19,780 nt of DNA from an uncultured Christensenella sp. Its GTDB lineage: Bacteria; Bacillota; Clostridia; Christensenellales; Pumilibacteraceae. Below are positions 1 to 8,311 of this stretch, in pieces. The notes below the pieces were generated by a model, which made no database searches, was not told the origin of the DNA, and saw nothing but the letters and a program-made list of their open reading frames with translations. The translations under genes and the position numbers were made by a program. Position 1 is the first letter of the stretch. Every line of letters starts with the position of its first letter. The stretch covers positions 1 to 19,780 of the forward strand of contig CAJUBY010000035.1 in NCBI GenBank assembly GCA_910585055.1, read 5' to 3'.

Positions 1-2
1 AA

Positions 3-25
3 AGGCGTGGCTTCACGCCACGCCT
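3..25 (-). terminator. Probable rho-independent terminator of the GH3 operon (T tract cut by window edge)
   Basis: A perfect 9-bp stem (3-11 with 17-25) closes a 5-base loop. Read on the minus strand, it lies about 95 bases after the stop of the GH3 gene and is followed by three T residues before the window ends. The G+C-rich stem and its place downstream of the operon fit an intrinsic terminator. The length of the U tract cannot be seen, so this remains probable. Confidence 0.6.
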
Positions 26-30
26 AATTC

Positions 31-85
31 TCGTTCGCCTACGGCTTACCTAATTTCCCTATGGGAATTACGGTAATGACGAACG
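31..85. repeat. Long imperfect palindrome in the GH3 3' untranslated region
   Basis: Three nested pairs of complementary arms share one centre: 32-37 with 80-85, 46-50 with 72-76, and 51-59 with 63-70 (one bulge), around a 3-base tip. The whole 55-base element can fold as one interrupted hairpin. It lies between the GH3 stop codon and the terminal hairpin. It could be a structured 3' UTR, an RNA processing or stability element, or a copy of a dispersed palindromic repeat. No coding potential is seen. Confidence 0.5.
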
Positions 86-118
86 CCCGTTTACTGTTGC
101 GATTATTTATTGTTTTTA

Positions 119-3100
119 TCATTCGGGTTTGCCTTCGGTTTCTTGTTTTTCTTGCGTGCCCGTATTTTTACGTTTGCGGTTTTTTACCGCGATGACCGTT
201 CCTGCAGCGCCGCCTGCCGCGACAGCCGCAGCCGCTACCGTTATTCCGGCTATCGCGCCGCCGCTAAGCCCACTGTCCGAAGGATTGGACTCTGACGGAT
301 TTTCGGGATCGGGTCCGGGCGAAGGAGGATCCGGATCGACGACGGGCGCTGCAGTTTTTTGAACATAAAGCGCGCCGAGCGAATCGCATCCATCGTCGAG
401 CGTTATCGCAAGCTCGTAAATGCCGTAATCGAGATATACGGGATCGAGCGAGTTGACGTTGAAATCGCCGTTATGCACTTTTACCGTACCGTTTACGCTT
501 ATTTGATCGAACTTGTAATATCCGGCGGTTTTGACGCAGAATCGTACGAACGCGACGACGTCGTCATCGACGGCTACAACTTTGGTGATGTTGGCGTCGC
601 TCAAATTATTGAGTTCGGAATCGCTCAAAATACTTATTTTTTGGTTGTCCGTGTTCGAGCGTATAAGGAACATTACGGCGTCTTTTGCGTTGCGTTCGAG
701 ATCTTCGCGCGAAAGCACTCCGCTGCGGTAGGCTTTTACGAGTTCGTCGTACTGCGGATTGGCGCTTTTATATGTGTTTCCGCTTTGCACGAGCGAAATA
801 TGCGACATGCTTGCGGACCAGTCGGAAAAAACTACGCCGTCGAAGCCCCATTCGTCACGTAGCGTTTGAGTGATGATGTCGTAGGACGACGCGGCGTGCA
901 AGCCGTTGATCATATTGTAGCTGCTCATGATCGAAAGCGGTTTGCCGTTTTTGACTATCGTTTCGAACGGTTTAAGATAGATCTCGCGCAGTGCGCGTGC
1001 GGAAACGCGCGAGTCGTTGCCGAAACGGTTGGTTTCCTGATTGTTCGCCGCGAAGTGTTTAACGCATACGGACACGCCGTAACTTTGAGACGCTTTTGTG
1101 ATCTCCGTGCCGAAAATGCCTGCGATAAACGGATCTTCCGAAAAGTATTCGAAGTTTCGTCCGCACAGCGGATTGCGGTGGATATTTACTCCGGGCGCGA
1201 GCCATACGTTGACGCCGCCTAACATCGCTTCCGTTGCGATACCTTCGCCGAAAGCGTAAGCGAGATCGGTATTCCAAGTGGACGCGAGCATGGTCATGCA
1301 AGGGAACCAAGTGGAGTACAGGTTGTTATTTATGTAACGTATCCCTGCGGGGCCGTCCGAGGTGTTGGCGAACGGGAGTTTGTAAGCAGGGTCGACAGCC
1401 TTGCCGCCGACGCCGCCGGTACCGGTCTGCGCGTCGTTTTGATCCAGATCCAAGCCCAATAACCGCGCTAGCTCGGGAACTGACATCTGCGCTACGAAGT
1501 CGTCCATCTTATTGTGATCGGCGTAAACGTCGTCGTAGGTTATTACTTTTTCGAGCGGTTTGCCGCCTATGTCCGTTATGTATCCGAAATCGTTTGTATT
1601 GTCGTTAAACTCGGCGTCGGTCGGGGAGAACATAGCTTCCGGTATCAGTTTAAAGCTGTCCATGCGGCACAGCGCCGAATCGCGCGTTATCAAGCGCAAT
1701 CGCACGGCGCCCTGCGGAAGGTCTATAGCAACAGGCGCGGTATCGATAAATGTTATATAATTGCTTTCCAAAACGTCGCCGTTTGCGGCTGTACGCGGCA
1801 ACGCTATTTTCGCGTCGGTTGTCTTGCCGTTTACAAGGACCATAAACGCGTTTTCGCTCGCACGTGTCACATTGGACGCTTTAAGCGACAGATAGTATTT
1901 TCCGGCTGTTTCCACGTTAAGCGCATACTCGAAGTAGTTGGCGCCGTTGTCGGAAGTTTGTGTGGTCGCGCCGTCGGGCATCACCGTAATGCCGAGCGAC
2001 GACGCGGTAAAAGTTTCGGCTTGAACTGTCGTTTCGCGCGTCGCCGACACGGCGTCGCTGTAGATTATAAAGCTATCGAAATTCATGAATTTCAGATCGT
2101 TGCCGACGAATTTAAGTTCGATTTCTCCGGCAGGCAGGTTTACGGTCCAGTCGTCGGAACGCAAATGCCTGTATGTATGCCACAGCCCGTCGCTGTCTGT
2201 ATGAGTTTTATCCATATTTACCTTTACATTATCCTGTGCGACGTCGTTCACATACAGTCGGAACATGTCGGTCTGCCCGTCCCATGCCGAAGAAAAATTA
2301 AACGCCATTCGGTACGTGCCTGCTTTTTCGACTTTCAGCAAATAGGTAAGGGAAGTTCCGATTAGGTTGAGATTGCCCAGACCGAATCCGTTGACCGTGC
2401 CTGCGGTATAGAGTTCGCTCGTCGCTTTGCCGACCGCTTCCGAATAGTCTTCTGCCTGTATTACGATACTGCCGCACGCCGGAACGACCGCCGTTCCGCG
2501 CGTTTCCGTATCGCCGAGTTGTTCGTAACTGCCGTCGGAAAGAAGACGTTTGTCGAGTTTGGTATTACGTAACGCGCCCGTTTTGAGCGTCGTCTTGTTT
2601 TCGGCGACGCTGTAGGTAAACGCGCTTGCGTTTGAGTATGCGTTTTTGACGGAATTGCCGACACGGATCTTATAATCGCCCTTTTCGACTACCCAGCTGT
2701 TTAAGTTTATTTTGCCTGTATCGTCGTAGCGTGCCAGATCGTTTTCGGTAAACGTGACGTTAAGCGTTTGCGTCTGACCGGGCTGTAAAAGGTCGGTCTT
2801 GGCAAACCCGGCCAGTTCGGCGGTCGGTGCGCCCAATAAACCTTTCGGAGCTTCGATATAGACCTGCACGACTTCCTTACCGGCGTACGCGCCGATATTG
2901 GTTATATCCGCCGTGACCGAAAAGATGCCGTCTTTAAACGTACAGGAGTAATTGTCCATGCGGAACTTGGTATACGAAAGACCGTAACCGAATTCGTAAT
3001 TTACCCGTTCGTAATCGGGATCGAACGTCGAGAAGTAACGGTAACCGACATAAACGTCCTCGGTGTAGTATGTAGCGCGGTCGCCGGCAAACGTGCCGAT

Positions 3101-3823
3101 GCCGCTCCCGTCGGAAGACGGGTAGTCGTTATAGCTTTTCGCCCAAGTATCCACGGTCTTGCCCGACGGATTGGCAACGCCCGTGAGCACGTTGGCAAGC
3201 GCCGTGCCGGACTGTTCGCCGCCGTAGTATACGACGATTATGCCCGCGACGTCCTGTTCGATAAGCCACGATGTGTCGCAAACAGTACCTACGTTCAGTA
3301 CCACGATAACGCGTTCCTTGCCGTAAGCGGTGATAAGCGTCGATATGTCCGATCTTACGTTTTCGTCCAAATAGTATTGCGATTCTTTAAGGTCTTCGCC
3401 TTCGGTAGTGCTGCGACCGACGAAGTAAAGGATCTTGGAGAACGCGCCGTCGGTGGTAACTCTGTCGCTGCCGACGTACGCGCGTATAAGCCCTTGATTA
3501 GCAGCCGTTTCCATTCCGGCACGGTAACTCGTAACGTCTATCGCGTTGACCCAGCCCGAACCGCCGCCCCCGTAGATCTGCGTGCTTTCCTGCGCCGAAC
3601 CGAACCCGATGACTGTGTCGTTCTTTTTGAGCGGCAGGGCGTTGTAGTCGTTTTTGAGCAGGACCGCGCCTTCTTCGGCAATTGTCTGCGCGATCAGAGA
3701 GTTGCTCGGTATCTTGTTTGGGCGCGTCACCGGCTCGGCGTACGCGGTGGGCATAGCCCCCGAAAAGACGATTGCGGCGGCGAGCGCGGCGCTCGCTATC
3801 TTGTTCTTGATGTGTTTTTTCAT
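119..3823 (-). CDS. GH3 glycosidase (beta-glucosidase/xylosidase type) with reversed domain order, two CBM-like domains and a C-terminal membrane anchor
   Basis: The predicted 1234-residue protein is exported and hydrolyses beta-linked glycans at the cell surface; the sugar specificity is not visible. Seen domains, in order: signal peptide (1-29, ending AYA), GH3 C-type alpha/beta sandwich (about 40-285), FnIII-like domain (295-395), two carbohydrate-binding-like beta-sandwiches starting VIQAEDY (about 453) and TVQAETF (about 599), GH3 TIM barrel (about 745-1070), an unassigned beta domain (1075-1155), a Pro-rich linker (1160-1185), a membrane helix (1188-1213) and a basic tail. The likely nucleophile is D1001 in the SDW motif, with KHFAANNQE at 922-930. 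The likely acid/base is E141 in TTEGED, by analogy with the SGEGYD motif of GH3 enzymes. No LPXTG motif is seen. The ATG at 3823 has GGAG at 3831-3834. The gene lies 38 bases after the lipoprotein gene, in the same operon. Confidence 0.93.
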   Translation of the reverse strand: MKKHIKNKIASAALAAAIVFSGAMPTAYAEPVTRPNKIPSNSLIAQTIAEEGAVLLKNDYNALPLKKNDTVIGFGSAQESTQIYGGGGSGWVNAIDVTSYRAGMETAANQGLIRAYVGSDRVTTDGAFSKILYFVGRSTTEGEDLKESQYYLDENVRSDISTLITAYGKERVIVVLNVGTVCDTSWLIEQDVAGIIVVYYGGEQSGTALANVLTGVANPSGKTVDTWAKSYNDYPSSDGSGIGTFAGDRATYYTEDVYVGYRYFSTFDPDYERVNYEFGYGLSYTKFRMDNYSCTFKDGIFSVTADITNIGAYAGKEVVQVYIEAPKGLLGAPTAELAGFAKTDLLQPGQTQTLNVTFTENDLARYDDTGKINLNSWVVEKGDYKIRVGNSVKNAYSNASAFTYSVAENKTTLKTGALRNTKLDKRLLSDGSYEQLGDTETRGTAVVPACGSIVIQAEDYSEAVGKATSELYTAGTVNGFGLGNLNLIGTSLTYLLKVEKAGTYRMAFNFSSAWDGQTDMFRLYVNDVAQDNVKVNMDKTHTDSDGLWHTYRHLRSDDWTVNLPAGEIELKFVGNDLKFMNFDSFIIYSDAVSATRETTVQAETFTASSLGITVMPDGATTQTSDNGANYFEYALNVETAGKYYLSLKASNVTRASENAFMVLVNGKTTDAKIALPRTAANGDVLESNYITFIDTAPVAIDLPQGAVRLRLITRDSALCRMDSFKLIPEAMFSPTDAEFNDNTNDFGYITDIGGKPLEKVITYDDVYADHNKMDDFVAQMSVPELARLLGLDLDQNDAQTGTGGVGGKAVDPAYKLPFANTSDGPAGIRYINNNLYSTWFPCMTMLASTWNTDLAYAFGEGIATEAMLGGVNVWLAPGVNIHRNPLCGRNFEYFSEDPFIAGIFGTEITKASQSYGVSVCVKHFAANNQETNRFGNDSRVSARALREIYLKPFETIVKNGKPLSIMSSYNMINGLHAASSYDIITQTLRDEWGFDGVVFSDWSASMSHISLVQSGNTYKSANPQYDELVKAYRSGVLSREDLERNAKDAVMFLIRSNTDNQKISILSDSELNNLSDANITKVVAVDDDVVAFVRFCVKTAGYYKFDQISVNGTVKVHNGDFNVNSLDPVYLDYGIYELAITLDDGCDSLGALYVQKTAAPVVDPDPPSPGPDPENPSESNPSDSGLSGGAIAGITVAAAAVAAGGAAGTVIAVKNRKRKNTGTQEKQETEGKPE

Positions 3824-3830
3824 TTAAAAT

Positions 3831-3834
3831 CTCC
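3831..3834 (-). promoter_or_regulatory. Ribosome binding site of the GH3 gene
   Basis: The minus strand reads CGGAGATTTTAA directly before the ATG, a GGAG core about 7 bases from the start codon. This supports initiation at 3823. Confidence 0.75.
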
Positions 3835-3840
3835 GTTTGA

Positions 3841-3856
3841 TACCCGACATCGGGTA
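3841..3856 (-). other. Small intercistronic hairpin between lipoprotein and GH3 genes
   Basis: TACCCG (3841-3846) pairs perfectly with CGGGTA (3851-3856) over a 4-base loop. It lies in the 38-base gap between the lipoprotein stop and the GH3 ribosome binding site. There is no T tract, so termination is unlikely. It may protect the upstream message or tune GH3 translation. Confidence 0.4.
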
Positions 3857-3861
3857 AGTGA

Positions 3862-6800
3862 TTATTCCGTTTTAAAGTTGTCGGTAACTATTGTGCCGTC
3901 GTACAGAATTACTTCGTTCAACGTAAAGCCGCTGTTTTCTGACGTCAGTCTGAAAGTGATCTCGCCGTTGTTTTGACCGAACGAGTTAAATGTCCAGTAG
4001 ACAAACGGATTCGGATCGTCGGGTGTATACGCTTCGCCGTATATCGTGATGTAACCGTTGTTGCGGACTACGCGCAGATAAACTTCGGCGTGTTGCAGGT
4101 CGGTAACGAACGTTTCGTTATGCGGTTTGCGCAGGAATTGATGGTTCATGTCGTGGAACAGCCCGTACTGTTCGGGTTCCGCGCCGTTGGCGGTGCCCGA
4201 CCAGTAGAGTTTGTGATCCGCCGCCACGGTCAGGTCGTCGCTGCCGTCGAACATGTAGAATATCCAGCTGTGCCAGTCGCTCGTTGCCGTGCTGTCCATT
4301 TTGAACCGGAACTCGGCATCGAAGTCGCCTTCGGCGAACGTCATGTTTGCACCCTGCGCGTTTTTTGCGTTGTTCCCGTTGGAATATGCGACGGGCGAGG
4401 AAATAAGGGAAGAGCCTTGCTCGTCCTCCGTTTCGCCGGCGAAGTTCCCTTTAAGCAGTTTCGCCTGCGCGAGTTCGAGCACGCATTTTTCTCCCGTCAC
4501 GCCGATGTACGCTATATCGGTGGCGATATAATGCGTCGAAGTGACCGTGCATATCGCAACGCGTTCGGCGACCGTCGCTTTCATGACTATTACTATATCG
4601 AGTTTTGCGCCGACCCGTTCCGCGGTTACGGTGACTTCGGGTCTGCTCAACATGCAGGTTTGGAAACCGCCTTGCGGTTCGGTCCCGTCGTCGTAATGGA
4701 ACCACGACGTATTGAACGTGTTGTGGTAATGCGCCCAGAACTTGCCGTAGTGATTGTCGGTATTTCCGGGGTTCCACGGCACGAGCATGGTCTCGCCGAT
4801 TGCGGAGCGTACGCGCTTGCCGTTTAAGTATTCGGCGGTGCCGGTGACGAGAATAAAGTTGTGCCAGGTGCCGTCTCCGCCCTTGTTGTCGCTTATAAAC
4901 GTGTATTCCGCCTTAAAGTCGCCGTAATAATAGCGTTCGAACGAGTTTACCGCTCTTGTATCGGTATTGTCTATCGTGACGGACGCGGAAAGCATTCCGT
5001 GACAGTTAAGGCAAACGCCGCTTTCGCCGACGGTATGCGCGTAAATGTTTTGGGGCAGTTCTTCGGTCACGGTGTCGTGACAGATCGAACATTCCTTGTG
5101 CCGACTTCCTGCCGAGATACAGCTCGCGGCGCTGTCTTCTATCCAATCGCCGTAGCTGTGCGAACCGGATGCCGGGATAACTTCCGTTTCGAAGTGATCG
5201 CAGTTTTTGCAAGTGCGTTTTTTCTGCCCCGGCGTGCCGCAAAGCGGTTCGGTAACGACCTGCCACTCGTTAAAGTCGTGATCTTCGGTCGCCGGTATGA
5301 CTTCCGTTTCGAAGTTTTTGCATACGGAGCATGTGCGCCGTTTAAGACCGGGCACGCATTTTATCGCTTCGGTGACAGTCTGCCATTCTCCGTAAGAATG
5401 AATAAAGCACGCGCCGTCGGGTTTTGTCGCTTTGCCGGAATACACTTTGAATCCGTTTACGGCGAGACTGCTTTTTTCGGTTGTGAGCCGCAAGGTCAGC
5501 GCGCCGACGTACGCTTTGTTAAGCGTATCCGTGTAATAGGCGAACGGTCGGTCGCCATTCGCCGCGGTCGCCGTGCCGAACAACGTGATGATCCCGTTTT
5601 TGCGCGAGATACGGAGTTTTATATTCGCGTGCGCGAGATTGGAAGTAAAGCTGCCGATATTGGCTTGGAATATCCAATTTACTTTTTCGCCCGCTTCGTT
5701 GAATACGTTTTTAAAAGCTTGAACGGCGAATTCGGAATAGTTGCCGTTAGCCGTGCCGGTCCATAGATGTTTGGCTCCGCCTACGGTAAAGTCGTCCGTG
5801 CCGGTAAACATGTGCATCAGCCAGCTGCTCCAATCGTTGTTGGGATCTCCGTTGACCGTAAAATCGTATTCGACGTCGAAGTCGCCGTCATGCATAGTTA
5901 TGTTAAGTCCGTCGGCGTTTTTACCTGTCGGGTTGGAAACGGTTACGGGCGAAGCGAATACGTCCGTGCCCGTCTCGGCGCGTTCGCCGTCGGCTAACGT
6001 TCCTTTTGCGAGCGTCGCCTGCTTGAGCGTAAGACTGCTGTCTTCGCCGGTAAGCGCGACGCAAAGCGTTTCTATGCCGGGATAGTTGAGGACGGTAGAT
6101 ACAGTGCAGTCGTAGTTTTTGCCGTTCATTTCGACCGTCATAACTATATCTACGTTTACCGCGGCGTCGACGCGTTCGAGCGTCATCACGACCGATACGC
6201 CTTTTTGAACGCATGTTTGGTAAATAAGGTCAACGCCGTTTTCGTCGAAGAACCACGAGTTTTCGACAGCGCCGTTGTAATATTGCCACCACGTTCCGTA
6301 ATGGTTGCCGCCGCGCGGATAGGGAACGAGCATTATCCTGCCGACGAGCGAACGGTACAGCTTGCCGTTTATATAGCCTGCCGGCGCAACGTCTAGTATA
6401 AAGTTGTCCCAGTCCGGGGTTATTCCGGCTTTGGCGTCGAATTCGTATATAAGTTTAAAGTCGCCCGTAAGATATTTGCGGAAGCTTTGCAAGTCCTTGC
6501 CCGTCGAATTGTCCACAACAAGATCTTCGGAGAGCATTCCGCCGCAGTCGGGGCAGACGCCGCCGACGGGCGCCGAAGAGTGGTTGTGAGTGTCGAGCGG
6601 AAGCGGATCCGAATTTTCTTTATCGCAGTATTCGCAAACAGCATTATTACGCCCGGGCGTCGTGCAAGTCGCCGGCGTGGGGGCTACCTGTATGAATTTG
6701 TGCGCCGTCGGATCGACGGGTACATCCTCCGTATCTTCGTGATTGCACTGCGAACATTTGCGCGTCTTCGATCCGACGTTCGTGCATGTCGGGGCAAGCG

Positions 6801-7200
6801 TCTGCCTCCACGCTCCGTATAGATGGTTGGTCTCGTTTGTGGGGATCACGTCCGTTTGACGGTCGCCGCACCCTAAGCAAACGCGGAACTTACTGCCCTC
6901 GGTAAGACAGTCGGCCTCGGCTTCGACCGTCCATTCGCTGTATCCGACGTGATTCGAAGGGTCTTTTTCGGTCGTGCGCGTCTCGAAGTGCGTACACATT
7001 TTGCAAGTGCGTTTTTGCGTGCCGCCCGTTTTGCAAGTCGCGGCTGTCGAGACCGTCCACGCACCGTAATCGTGCTGTGTGCATTCCTTGTTTCCGCCAT
7101 TACCTCCGTCTGTATCGCCGCATCCGATAAATGCGAAAATCATCGACGCGACAAGCGCAAAAAAGAAATAATGCAGCAGCCCTTTTTTTGCTTTTCTCAT
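3862..7200 (-). CDS. Large surface lipoprotein: duplicated array of Cys-rich ribbon repeats and paired beta-sandwich domains
   Basis: The predicted protein has 1112 residues. MRKAKKGLLH, a hydrophobic stretch and FIGC at 24-27 suggest a lipoprotein signal with lipidated C27. Four repeats of the pattern H-Y-x-x-W, C, G, R-x-C-x-x-C, E follow (about 40-205), ending in a CPDCGG ribbon (216-221). Two beta-rich domains come next (about 228-400 and 415-598). The block then repeats: three Cys repeats (600-720), CLNCHG (730-735) and two domains (740-918 and 930-1108). The paired domains look like concanavalin/LamG-type sugar-binding folds, which is inference. No catalytic motif is recognised. The likely role is glycan capture beside the GH3 enzyme encoded next. 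The ATG at 7200 has GGAGG at 7206-7210; an in-frame ATG at 7236 falls at the predicted transcription start and is rejected. Confidence 0.85.
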   Translation of the reverse strand: MRKAKKGLLHYFFFALVASMIFAFIGCGDTDGGNGGNKECTQHDYGAWTVSTAATCKTGGTQKRTCKMCTHFETRTTEKDPSNHVGYSEWTVEAEADCLTEGSKFRVCLGCGDRQTDVIPTNETNHLYGAWRQTLAPTCTNVGSKTRKCSQCNHEDTEDVPVDPTAHKFIQVAPTPATCTTPGRNNAVCEYCDKENSDPLPLDTHNHSSAPVGGVCPDCGGMLSEDLVVDNSTGKDLQSFRKYLTGDFKLIYEFDAKAGITPDWDNFILDVAPAGYINGKLYRSLVGRIMLVPYPRGGNHYGTWWQYYNGAVENSWFFDENGVDLIYQTCVQKGVSVVMTLERVDAAVNVDIVMTVEMNGKNYDCTVSTVLNYPGIETLCVALTGEDSSLTLKQATLAKGTLADGERAETGTDVFASPVTVSNPTGKNADGLNITMHDGDFDVEYDFTVNGDPNNDWSSWLMHMFTGTDDFTVGGAKHLWTGTANGNYSEFAVQAFKNVFNEAGEKVNWIFQANIGSFTSNLAHANIKLRISRKNGIITLFGTATAANGDRPFAYYTDTLNKAYVGALTLRLTTEKSSLAVNGFKVYSGKATKPDGACFIHSYGEWQTVTEAIKCVPGLKRRTCSVCKNFETEVIPATEDHDFNEWQVVTEPLCGTPGQKKRTCKNCDHFETEVIPASGSHSYGDWIEDSAASCISAGSRHKECSICHDTVTEELPQNIYAHTVGESGVCLNCHGMLSASVTIDNTDTRAVNSFERYYYGDFKAEYTFISDNKGGDGTWHNFILVTGTAEYLNGKRVRSAIGETMLVPWNPGNTDNHYGKFWAHYHNTFNTSWFHYDDGTEPQGGFQTCMLSRPEVTVTAERVGAKLDIVIVMKATVAERVAICTVTSTHYIATDIAYIGVTGEKCVLELAQAKLLKGNFAGETEDEQGSSLISSPVAYSNGNNAKNAQGANMTFAEGDFDAEFRFKMDSTATSDWHSWIFYMFDGSDDLTVAADHKLYWSGTANGAEPEQYGLFHDMNHQFLRKPHNETFVTDLQHAEVYLRVVRNNGYITIYGEAYTPDDPNPFVYWTFNSFGQNNGEITFRLTSENSGFTLNEVILYDGTIVTDNFKTE

Positions 7201-7205
7201 ATTTT

Positions 7206-7210
7206 CCTCC
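7206..7210 (-). promoter_or_regulatory. Ribosome binding site fixing the lipoprotein start at 7200
   Basis: A perfect GGAGG on the minus strand sits 5 bases before the ATG at 7200. The upstream in-frame ATG at 7236 has no comparable site. Confidence 0.85.
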
Positions 7211-7220
7211 CGAATGCCTA

Positions 7221-7249
7221 TTGACATTCTTCTCATCTTTTATTATAAT
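7221..7249 (+). promoter_or_regulatory. Sigma-A promoter of the AraC-family regulator
   Basis: TTGACA (7221-7226) and TATAAT (7244-7249) are both exact consensus hexamers with a 17-base spacer. Transcription should begin near 7256, leaving a leader of about 57 bases before the ATG at 7313. The -10 overlaps the -10 of the opposing promoter. Confidence 0.88.
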
Positions 7250-7269
7250 GGAAATGTGTCAAAATTCAA
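7242..7269 (-). promoter_or_regulatory. Divergent promoter of the lipoprotein-GH3 operon
   Basis: On the minus strand TTGAAT (7264-7269) and TATAAT (7242-7247) are separated by 16 bases. The -10 is exact and the -35 matches consensus at four of six bases, as expected of an activator-dependent promoter. The start would be near 7235, about 35 bases before the ATG. The -35 lies inside the left arm of the dyad at 7262-7289. Confidence 0.65.
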
Positions 7270-7289
7270 TAACAAATACTGTTGAATTT
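7262..7289. promoter_or_regulatory. Candidate operator dyad for the AraC-family regulator
   Basis: AAATTCAA (7262-7269) and TTGAATTT (7282-7289) form a perfect 8-bp inverted repeat with a 12-base spacer. One arm covers the -35 of the lipoprotein promoter, and the dyad lies just downstream of the regulator's own predicted start. Two AACAAA direct repeats (7271-7276 and 7292-7297) are also present. Binding here could block the regulator's own transcription and help or block the operon promoter. The role is inferred from position. Confidence 0.5.
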
Positions 7290-7312
7290 GTAACAAAAGT
7301 ACAGGTGAGAAG

Positions 7313-8125
7313 ATGTTGTATTACGAGTACAATCGCGATATGCAAAATATCGATTTTTTTGTGCATAACTTTCATTGGGAAACGCACTTGCATAAAAGCG
7401 TCGAGATACAGTGTTGTACGGGCAATTACATAGATGCCGTTATAGACGGCAGGGAATTTCGTGCCGAACACGGCGACGTTATGTTTATCGCGTCGGGAGT
7501 TCCGCACTCGATCACGGACGGCGGAGATAACTATGCGCTGCTCATCCCGCCGAGTATGTTGGATGTCTATTTCGACAGCGTAGGGAACAAACGTCCTTTC
7601 GATCCCGTTATACGCAACGGCGAAACTGCCGAACGACTTACCGAACTTATATTCGGGATAAGCGACTATATCGATGCTTCGCCTGTCAAACTTTGCAGTA
7701 AGCTGTACGAGATACTCGATATTTCCATCGATAATCTGGAGTTTGTTTCCGTAATGCCCAACGTACAGAAAAACAGCTACGATATGTTGAGCAAGTGCAT
7801 CGATTATATAGACTCCAATTTGGGTCGCAATATAACACTCGGCTCGCTTGCCTCGCAATTCGGATACAATAAGAACTATCTGTCTGTTACCCTGCACCGC
7901 GAACTTAAAATGAACTTCCGCGATTTTATAAATCAGCGCCGATTGGAAATGTTTGTGGAGCATTACAGACCGGAACTTTCCGTCGACACGCAGGCGGAAA
8001 AATACGGATTCGTCAGCCGTCAAACCTTTTACAGGGCGTTTAAAAAACAGTACGGCATGACACCCGTACAGTATTTTTCCGAATTGGCTGCGGTCAAACC
8101 GTTTACCGATCACAGATCCATGTAG
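7313..8125 (+). CDS. AraC/XylS-family transcriptional regulator with N-terminal cupin sensor
   Basis: The 270-residue protein has the usual AraC-type length. Residues 10-85 look like a cupin sugar-sensing domain (HW-x-x-H near 21-25 and GDVMFIASGVPH at 54-65). Residues about 160-262 form the two-helix-turn-helix DNA-binding domain, with NITLGSLASQFGY in the first and KYGFVSRQTFYRAFKKQYG then TPVQYF in the second. Members of this family usually activate nearby carbohydrate genes on sugar binding. The gene diverges from the lipoprotein-GH3 operon and shares a promoter region with it, so that operon is its likely target. The ATG at 7313 follows AGGTGA (7303-7308) with a short 4-base spacer. The ligand cannot be told. 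Confidence 0.92.
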   Translation: MLYYEYNRDMQNIDFFVHNFHWETHLHKSVEIQCCTGNYIDAVIDGREFRAEHGDVMFIASGVPHSITDGGDNYALLIPPSMLDVYFDSVGNKRPFDPVIRNGETAERLTELIFGISDYIDASPVKLCSKLYEILDISIDNLEFVSVMPNVQKNSYDMLSKCIDYIDSNLGRNITLGSLASQFGYNKNYLSVTLHRELKMNFRDFINQRRLEMFVEHYRPELSVDTQAEKYGFVSRQTFYRAFKKQYGMTPVQYFSELAAVKPFTDHRSM

Positions 8126-8244
8126 AGTATGTATGTCGAAAATCGCGGCTTTAAAAGCTCGGCGCAGTGGTAATGAATAATTATGGCATATATCGTTTGT
8201 ATCGGTCATAGCCGCAAAGAATCGAGCGTCGGTCAATAACGTAA

Positions 8245-8281
8245 AACATGCACTCCCGTACGATATACGCGAGTGCATGTT
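8245..8281. terminator. Two-way hairpin terminator between convergent genes
   Basis: An 11-bp perfect stem (8245-8255 with 8271-8281) continues, after one mismatch, into CGTA/TACG around a CGATA loop. It lies between the stops of two convergent genes at 8125 and 8312. Flanking T runs are short on both strands, so termination in both directions is likely but may be leaky. Confidence 0.6.
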
Positions 8282-8311
8282 CTCATTTAAATATATTAAT
8301 TTAAAACTCTG

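Noticed and set aside
3973..5766. Plus-strand open frames of about 280-300 codons opposite the lipoprotein
   Set aside because: The minus-strand protein has a signal, repeats and a strong ribosome binding site; the plus frames are shadows.
7201..7236. Upstream ATG at 7236 for the lipoprotein
   Set aside because: It falls at the predicted transcription start and lacks a ribosome binding site; the ATG at 7200 has GGAGG and a proper lipoprotein signal.
7259..8278. Long minus-strand open frame opposite the AraC gene
   Set aside because: It has no ribosome binding site or family pattern and lies fully opposite a clear AraC-type regulator; a codon-bias shadow.
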